The notes below the pieces were generated by a model, which saw nothing but the letters and a program-made list of their open reading frames with translations, was not told the origin of the DNA and searched no databases. Made by a program: the position numbers and the translations under genes. A DNA stretch of 64,000 nt from Cotesia glomerata (lineage: Eukaryota; Arthropoda; Insecta; Hymenoptera; Braconidae): contig NC_058167.1 of the NCBI RefSeq assembly GCF_020080835.1, positions 14,407,403 to 14,471,402 on the forward strand. The letters run 5' to 3'. Shown here piece by piece: positions 37,422 to 48,038 of this stretch. Each line of letters begins with the position of its first letter. The stretch's first letter is position 1.

Positions 37422-40012
37422 ATGTCCTGTGATATTAGAGAAGAAATATCTGGAGCCGAATATTCGATGGCTCGATTGTCTGTGGTGAATTCAGGTGAAA
37501 ATTGTGCTGATATTGATACTGACGCTGAAACTCAGAATGCGAAGAAACCTTATGTAAGAAGTAAAGGTGAGACTCGCGGACAAAAATCGTCAGGGTTGAC
37601 ACACGAGTGTGGAGTGTTTGGTTGTATTGCTGCCGGTGACTGGCCCTCTCCGATTGATGTTGGTCAAGTTATTTGTCTAGGTATGAAATTAAAAAATTTT
37701 TTAAATATTTGATCACCCAAATATTAATAATAAAATAATTAATATTATTAATAAAATAATTAATAATTAATATTAATAAATATTAATTATTATTTATTAT
37801 TAAATATAAATCTTATTACCTAAATATTAATCTTGTAATCGTAGGATTAGTAGCATTGCAACACAGAGGGCAAGAAAGTGCTGGGATAGTAACCAGTGAA
37901 GGAATCTGCGCCAAGTCATTCCGCGTTCACAAGGGTATGGGAATGATCAATAACATCTTCAACGATGACAGCATGAAGAAACTCGTTGGTAATCTTGGCA
38001 TAGGTCATACGCGGTACAGTACCAGCGCAGCTAGTGAGGAAGTAAACTGTCAACCTTTCGTTGTCCATACTGCTCATGGAGCTCTGGCTGTTGCTCACAA
38101 TGGAGAACTCGTCAACACAGAATCGCTTAGGAAAATGGTTTGATATCATTTTTCAACTACTTTTTGATAATTAAAATCTATATTATTAAAAGAATAAGAA
38201 AAATTTTGTGGCCAGTGCTCATTCTCACCAATAGTCATTTTATGGTGATAACTATTTAGGCTGCATTCAAAAATGCTCTATCTCTAGATGCATAATTAAA
38301 AAATGACCTTGTATCTTGAGAACTATTGACATTTTTAAAGATATAAGCTTATCCCGATGTTACACTTATTAAGACCTTTCATTTGAGTACCCACATGAAT
38401 TTTTCATATATTTTATATATTTATATATATGTATATATGAAAAATATATCAAAAATGCATGTAGGTACTCAAATAAAAGCTCTTGATAAGTGTAACATCG
38501 GGATGAGCTTATATCTTTAAAAACGTCAATATTTAAAAAAGTACAGTGCAATTTAACAAAAGTCATCATTTAATAAATTATAGTGACGGCAAGGTTGCTA
38601 ATAATTATCTAATTTTTTAATTGAATTATATTGTACTAGGTACTTGGTAGAGGTGTTGGATTATCCACGCATTCAGACTCAGAATTAATAACACAAGCGT
38701 TGTGTCTAAATCCTCCAGAAGGTGAAGTAAATGGTCCCGACTGGCCAGCTCGTATAAAACACCTGATGCAATTAGCTCCGTTGTCTTATTCTTTGGTAAT
38801 TATGCAGAGAGATAAAATTTACGGTGTAAGAGACCCGTATGGCAATCGTCCACTTTGCATTGGGAAAATTGTTCCTGTAGGTAAACTAGGTAAGAATTAT
38901 TTTTTAGTCATTAAATAATTTATCAACTCTATTATTTAAGTAAACTTTAATTTATTTAATCTTACAGCGGGAAATGATTCTGATGACGACGAAGACGCTG
39001 ATGGCTGGGTAATTTCATCAGAATCATGCGGTTTTTTGAGTATCGGAGCACGGTTGGTTCGTGAAGTATTTCCTGGTGAAATTGTTGAGTTAACTAGGGA
39101 AGGAATAAAGACTATTGATATTGTCGAGAGGCCTGATAAGAAAGGTCAGGCGTTCTGTATATTCGAGTATGTTTACTTTGCACGAAGTGACAGTATTTTT
39201 GAAGGTAAATATATTAAAAAAACATTTTTATTGAATATAATAATAATAATAATAAATTATTTAATAGGTCAAATGGTGTATTCAGTAAGAATGCAATGTG
39301 GTAGAGTCCTAGCAATTGAATCTCCAATAGAAGCAGACATTGTAAGCTCAGTACCTGAGTCAGGAACAGCTGCAGCGCATGGATACGCCCTCCAGTCCAA
39401 AATTCCCTTCGCTGAAGTGCTTTGCAAAAATAGATACGTCGGAAGAACGTTTATTCAACCTAGCACGCGGTTAAGGCAGCTTGGAGTTGCCAAAAAATTC
39501 GGAGCACTCTCGGAGAATTTCAAAGGAAAAAAACTAATTCTTATTGATGATTCAATAGTAAGAGGAAATACTATTGGCCCTATCATAAAACTTCTGCGAG
39601 ATGCTGGCGCTAAAGAAGTAATTTTTTACCTTTTATTTCAATTTTAAACACTTAAAATTTTTAAATATTAAATATATATATATATATATATTTTTATGAT
39701 TAAATATTAAATATATGTATTTTTATGATTACTACGTAGGTACACATACGAATCGCATCTCCACCACTAAAATACCCATGCTACATGGGAATAAATATTC
39801 CAACTCGTGAAGAGTTAATAGCAAATAGACTAGACAGCATAAAACTTGCGAAGCATGTTGGAGCAGACTCACTGGCGTATTTATCCGTCGACGGACTCGT
39901 AGCTGCTGTCAGGAACGGGATGGATAATCGCCACAGTAGTTACGTCGGTCACTGCACTGCTTGTTTGACTGGCGACTATCCAGATGAACTGCCCAGTGAT
40001 CTTGTTTGGTGA
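37422..40012 (+). CDS. PPAT: Amidophosphoribosyltransferase
   Basis: First committed enzyme of de novo purine synthesis: PRPP plus glutamine to phosphoribosylamine. Six coding exons (37422-37680, 37845-38137, 38640-38889, 38968-39204, 39268-39617, 39740-40012) give about 553 residues; human has 517. The N-terminal nucleophile is Cys63 in THECGVFGC, so the propeptide is about 62 residues, longer than the human one. The glutaminase domain has LQHRGQESAGI and GHTRYST. The phosphoribosyltransferase domain has the PRPP loop LILIDDSIVRGNT. C-terminal HCTACL supplies Cys residues typical of the 4Fe-4S site. The start is the first ATG after the leader acceptor. Intron 2 contains a Helitron-like element. 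Confidence 0.95.
38177..38601 (+). mobile_element. Helitron-like element, shortened, in PPAT intron 2
   Basis: It starts TCTATATTATTAAAAGAATA after A and ends GTTGCTAA before T. The terminal hairpin is half deleted (TAGTGACGGC remains). A single pair of inverted ATAAGCTCATCCCGATG units lies inside. It ends 38 bp before PPAT exon 3. Confidence 0.75.
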
Positions 40013-40257
40013 AAAAAACTCAAATTTATACCCAGAGCTTTTTATAATTAAAAAGTAAAAATCAAAATATTTAAATAAAAATAAAACATTCCAACTTTTG
40101 CAGCGCAGCTAATAATCATCGACTTAAAACTAAAAATAAAAATATTAAAAAAAAAAATGAACCAATCCAGAACTTGTAAAATAAAATTTGTCTTTGTATT
40201 AAATTTACAAATAATTGTATATAAATTACTTGATATAAAAATTAATTTTTTTTTTTA

Positions 40258-41968
40258 TTATGTCTCAGAAATTGTTTTTTCATCTCTGGCTTTTTTCTTC
40301 AGCCTATCCGTGATTTCTTTCATCTTAGCCTCGCGTTTCTTCTCTTTCTCTGCTTTTTTATCTTCAATAGTATCCTCTAATTTATCCGATGATTCGGAAT
40401 TGGTTATCTCCTCTTCATTCATGTCAGTGTCATCGTTTTCATTATCACCATCTTTATCATTATCATTATTTTTATAATTATCATTAAGGGGAGTGTCTTG
40501 ATCCATCGGTGTTTCGTCATTAGCCCGTAAACAACTAGCCACAATATCATCTGGGTCACGATTTAAAATTTCAGCAGCCTCGTTTTCGTCAATATTGTCT
40601 TCATTACTCTCGTTGGTACTTTGCTCAGGTTCTCTGGTTAGTACACCTTCACCTTCATCACGCGGGAGTGATTCATCATCAGAGTCAGAGTCAGCTTCTA
40701 ATTTAGGATTAATCCAAGGAACGCTGTCTTTGGATGTCGATGGTCCCGGGTCAATCACCGTCAGCCCTTGGTTGATCTCTCTGTATTTACTTTTATAATT
40801 AGGCTTGGTATTTTTATCATTCGCAATAGTGGTTAAGTCAATTGGAGGATCGTTTGGATTATCAATGTTAAATGCGTATGGCATATCATCGTCGGACTCA
40901 GAGTTTAATTCAATACCTTGTCGTCTTTTTTCTTCACGTTGTTTTTGCTTTTCTATGTACTCGTCTAATGCGTTCATTCGCTCGTTTCTTTTTTCTGTCC
41001 ATAATTTTAGAGCTGTGCGAAAAAATTTTTTTTATGAATAAAGGTTGACTCAAACTTATTTAAATGGTAATCAGAAAAAATTTTAAAGTTATGAAAAATT
41101 CATATTATTTCATTAAAATTATTATAAAATAAAAATTATAATAATAATAATTGTATTACACCTACAATTTTCCTAAAAAAACAAGCACCCCCAGAATGAT
41201 TGCTCTATTTTTTGTTAAAAAATTATTATTATTATTATTATTTTGATACTTAGTTTTTTTTTAAGAATTTATTTATTTTAAGTGCAAAACAAATAATAAT
41301 GATAAGCTATGATTCATTATTATTTATATATTATAATAATTTTAATGAAATAATATGAATTAAAATTTTTTCCGGGTCTGTTTTTTTGCGGGATACTTTT
41401 AAATAAAAAAATTTGATAATGTCCTGACCATTTTCTTGATAATCAGATGGAATTCCAAAGTCTTGAATAGTTTTCATATTAGGAAGACAACTTGGATGTT
41501 CAGAATTTCCTAAAACTTCAACTCTCTGCTTAACGAAAATTCTTTTCATCTTAAGAACTTTATCAACTTTACCGAAATACTTAATATTATTTGGTAGGTC
41601 AAAAACTGGATCATCAACGACTGCATTAGGGTCTTTCTCGAAGAATAAGCTCGTTCCCATATCATCCTCATACGTTCCTTCATAATGCTAAAACAGTAAA
41701 CATTAAAAATAAATTATTATGTACCTTTTGTAACAAAACAACGAATAAAAATTACCTTTCCATTAATCTGCATAATCGGATGCTCCATGTCTAAACCAAT
41801 CATGTCTAATTGGAGTTTTTCATTGCAAAAGATAGTAGACTCTGATGTACCTTCAAATTCAACGTAGACTAAAATATCTTCCTCTTCTGTTTCGTCACAA
41901 ACGTCATCATCATCAACATCATCTTCCATTTCATTTTCATAGGTAACGAATTCTTCTTCATTATTCAT
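40258..41968 (-). CDS. GTF3C6: General transcription factor IIIC subunit 6 (TFIIIC35-like) with long acidic tail
   Basis: TFIIIC recognises A and B boxes of tRNA-type Pol III promoters. Three exons are proposed (41968-41756, 41687-41429, 41012-40258), about 408 residues, against 213 in human. Residues 28-100 match the family triple-barrel domain: EDILVYVEFEGT, IGLDMEHPIMQINGK and HYEGTYEDDMGTSLFFE. The last exon encodes a helical basic stretch (LWTEKRNERMNALDEYIEKQ) and then a very acidic Ser/Asp/Glu-rich tail. The exon 2 donor (AATG|GTCAGG) was chosen because only its phase fits the last exon. Without that splice, exon 2 would read on to a stop in a foldback insertion. Whether the tail belongs to the same gene is the main doubt. 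Divergent from SDAD1. Confidence 0.72.
41065..41396. repeat. Foldback element with CCGG...TTTTTTC ends in GTF3C6 intron 2
   Basis: It has the same ATGAAAAATTCATATTATTTC arm as the element at 22785-22985 and a right end with CCGGGTCTGTTTTTTTGCGGG. It lies immediately beside exon 2, 32 bp from the donor. Confidence 0.6.
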
Positions 41969-42088
41969 TTTGATTTTTTAAAAATTAAACGAATTAATAT
42001 TTATAATATATCCGTTGCCTGGATGAATCTTAACCTACAACTTAAGCCGACAAAATTGTAAACAAAATTTTCATCTGATAGATGATAA

Positions 42089-42107
42089 CACGTGGTGAAA
42101 TCACGTG
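42089..42107. promoter_or_regulatory. Twin E-boxes (CACGTG) in SDAD1/GTF3C6 divergent promoter
   Basis: Two perfect CACGTG palindromes start at 42089 and 42102, 13 bp apart, in the 405-bp gap between the start codons of GTF3C6 and SDAD1. Myc/Max or a related bHLH factor is the natural candidate regulator for a ribosome-biogenesis gene. Confidence 0.5.
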
Positions 42108-42373
42108 ACTAAGATCTACATTTTTGTGTATTTACAAGAAATGCGCGCCATGTTAGTTTTATTTATTTTCATGTGAGCGACAGCGCGACGCCATCATAAA
42201 ATAATTCCGCCAAATTCATTTACAACACGCGCAAATCAGCGCGTGTTTCTTTTCTAATTGAGAGGTTAAGTTTATCATATTAATGGTAAGAATAATAATT
42301 AAAAAACATTAAATTTTGATTTATTTATTAATATAACTTATTTATTTTAGTTTGAAAATTTGTCAAGTATAAA

Positions 42374-45009
42374 ATGGTTCGACATAATAATCAATTGGCT
42401 CATAATTTACCCCAACTCCAAAACTTGATAAAACGTGATTCAGAGTCTTATAAAGAAGAGGTAATTTATTATTATTTTTAACAATTACAAATATTAACAA
42501 TTAGTTTTTATTTAAAACAAGAATTGTTTTTTTTTTTTTTATTTTTAAAATGATTATTAAATTAACAGATCAGAAAATTTTTAATATTTTACAATATGTT
42601 TATACAAATATTTAATTTTTCTTTTAAAGCAATTAAAAAAATTTTATGTATAATAATAAAAACAATAATAAATTATGAGATTAAAGTTAAAAATTGCTTG
42701 AAAATTTTTTGATTTTTTTTAATAAATAAATTTGCTCCAAAAAATAATTTCTAAAAAATTGGATTTTTTAATTTTCTTAATGTCAATTTTTTTTCTCATT
42801 TTCGTTGACATAATTTATTTATTAAAAAAATTGTAAAATTTCTGCTAAATTAATTTTCATTAATAAATTTTTATTTCAGTTCCTACAACAATACAGCCAT
42901 TACAAATCTACATTAGAAGTATTCCGCCTGACTCCAAATGAATTCAACAAAAGTCTCGATGAATTGCTTATGTTTTTAGCCCAGGTAAAAAAAACTTCAA
43001 TATTTATTTATCCAATAATCTAAATAATATTTACAACACTGAAGTTTACAGACATTATAAATTTTTTAATTATTTTATATCAATTCAATTATTATAAAAA
43101 AAAATCCAGCTGTAGAAATTAAGCAAAATTATCAGTGATAATTTTTATAAGCATTTTTACTATTAAAATTTTTTTTGTTAAAATAATTTCAAAAATTGAC
43201 AGCTGTCCGATAACTTCAGTATTAATATTTACAAAACTAAAGCCAGTAGACTTGATTATGAAAAAAAAAAAAAACAAAAATATATGAGAAATATTTTCGT
43301 TTCTCTTTCAGGTATAAAAACACGTAATAAAGGAAAACTACTGATAATAACACACTATTAATAATAATAAAAAAAACTAATTTAATCATCGTAATTATAA
43401 GTTAAAAAAATGGAGCAGTGTCTAAAGTACATGCGTGACAGGATTCTCTGCCGAGACAAAATAATAAGTTCGTTATACTCGCTGATTGGCGAAGGCGATC
43501 AACCGATGCCTCAAAGTTTGTTTATATACGGTCACTTGTCAACAGGAAAGTCTCTGCTCGTAGAGAGTCTGCTCAAGCATCTCGCTTACAGACACTCTGT
43601 GATAAATTGCCTCGAGCACCCTAGTAGCAAAAGTTTGTTCGAGTACATTTTGAATGACATAAAAAATTATGGCGATAAAAAATCACTAGATGATTTTAAA
43701 AATAATCTCAAGTGTGACAATCTGATGAATTTTATTGATCATCTTCAGTCAATCCAGTCCGATAGTAACGTCAATAGTCCAATTGTTATAGTATTAGATA
43801 AAAGCGAGCGCTTGCGTGAGATGGATTTAAATTTATTGCCGGCATTTTTGCGACTTAAAGAGCTTACAAAATTAAATATCCTTACAATATTAATTAGTGA
43901 CATTGTTTGGGATAAGTATTTTATAAAAACAGGAATTCCTGAACCTATAAAAATATTTTTTCCTCAATATACATTCGAGGAGGTCGCTGAAATTTTGTAT
44001 CTTTACCGACCAGACGACTTCAGAAGCGAGACATTTTACAAAAATTACATAAACTTATTCTTGTCTGTATTTTTCCGTTTCTGTCGTGACATTAATGAGC
44101 TTCGGTATATGTCAATGCTTAATTTTAATAAATACGTCGAGCCGATAACTCTAGGCCAGTGTAAAGAAAACGACGTAACAACTCTCTGGCGTAATATCTC
44201 GAGCACACTCAAAGCTAACTTAGAAGTTATTTATCTCCGTGTATCTACGGACGATTTTACTGAACGTACTCAACTCTCGCAAGAAATAGAGTCGACTACT
44301 AAGCTAGCTTTGAGTTTTGAGCTGCCGTTCTACGCAAAATTCATGCTTATCGCCGCTTACTTGGCTTCTTATAATCCTCCTAAGGAGGATAAGCGTTTGT
44401 TTGTTAAAGCTAGTGATAAGAAAAAGAAACGTCCTACTATTAATAAAAAAAAACGCATTGCTATGTTCACTCACACTGGCCCGAGAACTTTTCCTCTTGA
44501 TCGGATGCTTGCTATTTTTTGCGCTATTTCTGAGGAAAAAATAGATATTAATGCTAATTTACTCGCTCAAATACCGACTATGTGTCAGTTAGGCTTATTA
44601 GCTACTGTAGGAGATAATAATTTAGATGAATCGAAATTTAAATGTTGCGTTAATCTTGATTTTGTGACTGTTATTTCGAAGAAAGTTGGGTTTAATATTA
44701 GAAATTATTTGTGTGATTTCATTCATTAATTTATTTTTATTTATAATTTTTTTTTTAATAAACATTTTGTATCAAATTAAGTTTATTATTTTTATTATTA
44801 GTTTTGATAAAAAAATAAGTATAACTAGCAACTATGTGACTGCCGTGACTTGTGAATTATAAATAAATAAAATTTTGCTTTATTAAATAATGAATTTTGT
44901 TAAATTGCACTGTACTTTTTTAACTATTGACGTTTTACAGATATAAGCTCATCCCGATGTTACACTTACTAAGAGCTTTTATTTGAGTACCCACATGAAT
45001 TTCGATATA

Positions 45010-45048
<39 letters not shown>

Positions 45049-47320
45049 GGTGGCCCAAAAAAAACGACTATTTTTTTTTTTTTAAGTCTCGAGTGAAAAA
45101 ATGTTAGTTTTTGATGTTTTAAGATCCCTTTTTTTTTTAGTCTATAAAATTATACTGTAACGAGAAAAAAAGTTAAAAGAAAAAAAAAATTCGATTTTTG
45201 ACGATTTTTGAAATTTTAAAAAATTTGGAGTGACTTCTTCAAAATTTTTTTTTAAGCTGTCTTTTGGAGAGGGCTCTTAAAACATCAAAAACTAACATTT
45301 TTTCACTCGAGACTTAAAAAAAAAAAATAGTCGATTTTTTTGGGCCACCCTAATATAATATATATATATATATATGAAAAAATTGATGTGGATACTCAAA
45401 TGAAAGGTCTCGATGAGTGTAATGTCGGAGTGAGCTTATATCTTTAAAAACGTTAATATTTCACAAGATACAAGGTCATTTCTTAATTATTGATATTTTT
45501 AAAAATATAAGCTCATCCTGATGTTACACTCGTCAAGAGCTTTCATTTGAGTACCCACATGCATTTTCATATATTTTTCATATATACATATTTACATATA
45601 TATAATATATATAAATATATGAAAAAATTGATGTGGGTACTCAAATGAAAGCTCTTGATGAGTGTAACATCGGGATGAGCTAATATCTTGAAAAATGTCA
45701 GTAGTTCACAAGATACAAAGTAATTTCTTAATTTAAAATATGTAAATTTTTATTAAGAATATTCTTCAAAAAAATTTATTTTTTAATATTATAAAATTAT
45801 TCAATAGGTATAAAATTATATTTAATTAAAGGTAATTATTTTATTTAGGTGTCTCATTGTTACACAGCTGAATTGGTTTCATATCCACAAGAATTAGTAG
45901 ATATCCTCAAAACTCATGCTACAATACTTGATCCTGATATTCGTATGGTAAATTGAATTATATATTATTATAATTATTATTTTTTATCAAAATTAAAATA
46001 CTAAAAAATTTTTTTATCTTCTAGACATTATGCAAGGCGTTAATACTCCTAAGAAACAAAAATTTACTAACGCCTACAGCACTACTGAGTTTGTTCTTCG
46101 AGTTGCTAAGATGCGAAGACAAAAATCTCAGAGAATTTCTCCAAAATCACATAATATCAGACATAAAAAACCTGAACAGCAAGCACAAAAACTCAAAAGT
46201 AAACACTGTTTTGCAGAACTTCATGTTCAATGCATTAAAAGATTCAAATGCGCGTGCAGCTAAAATGTCTGCAGACATAATGATCGAGCTGTACAAGAAG
46301 AATATTTGGAATGACGCTAAAACAGTAAATGTTTTAGTAACAGGATGTTTCTCAAAAATAACTAAAGTAATGGTGACTTGCTTGAAGTTCTTCTTGGGAT
46401 CTGACCCAGATGGGAAAGAAGAGAACAGCAGTGACAGTGAAGATGATACACCGGACTTGAAAGGAGTTATAATGGCCAATAAGGTCAATAAGAAAACTAA
46501 GAAACGTGAGAAGCAGCTAAAGAAAGCCAAGCAATTGTTTGCAAAAGCGAAGAATAAGAAATCTAAAGCGCCACAATTTAATTTCTCAGCGCTGCATTTG
46601 ATCCATGACCCGCAAGGTTTCGCGGAGAAGCTTTTTGTGCGTCTGAAAAAAAATAATGATCGATTTGAAGTAAAATTGATGACTGTAGAGGTGATTTCCC
46701 GAATGATAGGTCTTCACAAGCTGTTTTTGCTTAATTTTTACCCGTATTTGGCGAACTTCTTGCAACCTCATCAACGAGAGGTCACAAAGTTACTCCAGTG
46801 TCTTGCTCAAGCTTCACATGAGTTGGTACCACCGGATGTAATGGAGCCTGCTGTAAAAAAAGTGATACACTTTTTTGTGAATGATTCAAATTCTAGCGAC
46901 GTTATTGCTATTGGATTGAACGCAGTTCGCGAGATCTGCTCTCGGTGTCCTCTTGTGATGAGTGAAGACATGCTCCAAGATTTGGCGATGTACAAAAATC
47001 ACAGGATGAAGAGTGTCATGATGGCTGCGAGGTCGCTCATTTCACTGTTTAGGGTAACGATGCCCGAGTTGCTGCACAAAAGGGATCGTGGAAAGCCTAC
47101 GGAAGCTACTGTTGCTTTGGAACCTCTTCAGTATGGGCAGGTTGATGCTAAAGATTTTGTTCCCGGTGCTGAAGTTCTTTTGAAGCCGGCTAAAGAGCAC
47201 AGTGATGACAGCGATGATGATGATGATGATGATGATAGTGAGGGAGAGTGGGTGGATGTTAGTCATGATGAAGATGAAGCTGATGTTGGTGATGATGATG
47301 ATGATGATGAAAGTGAGGAA

Positions 47321-47361
<41 letters not shown>

Positions 47362-47964
47362 GGAAGAAGATGATAGTGAAGGTAATGAAGATGAAGAAAG
47401 TAATGAAAAAAAATCAGTAAAGAATAATACTGAAGAAAAATCTTTAACTACTAACAAAGAAAGTGGGCCTAAAAGAAGAAAAATGGAAAAACCTAAAAAA
47501 AGAACGAAACTAGATAGAAAAAGAGACAAACAAGAAAGACTTGCTAGAATGAAGAAAGCTAAAAAAGAAGAATTTACAGCGGAAAAGAAAGAAAAAGCTG
47601 CGCAGATTTCTCTTGAAAAAATATTGACTGATGAAGATTTTAAAAGGATTGATGCAGCTTTGATCAAGCAGCAAGTGACTTCTGCCAAACGGGGAACTAA
47701 GAGACCTTTAGTAGAAGAGCCTAAGGGTGAATTAGTTAAGCTTGGGGATATTGAAAATATTTACAAGAAACGGAAGCATGATAAACAAGCTAGGATTGAT
47801 AGTATTAAGGTATGTTTTTAACTTCCCGCTAAGAAAATTGAAAATTTTCAAAAATCGGGAAGTTATTGGTTTTACCCCGTTTTTCGAAAATCGAGTTTTC
47901 ATCTGATCTCGACGTTTTGAGGTCCTAGGAAGCTTTCCTGACTATTCCCGCGAGGGTGTCACTA

Positions 47965-48038
<74 letters not shown>

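Noticed and set aside
43312..43409. Small extra SDAD1 coding exon at 43312
   Set aside because: In the phase left by exon 2 it reads GTA TAA, a stop after one codon. It is better explained as an ORC5 leader or a recursive splice point.
46147..47688. Minus-strand open frames opposite SDAD1, including a Ser-rich 141-codon frame
   Set aside because: They are the antisense reading of the SDAD1 Asp/Glu repeats and coding exon. They have no start context or splice support.
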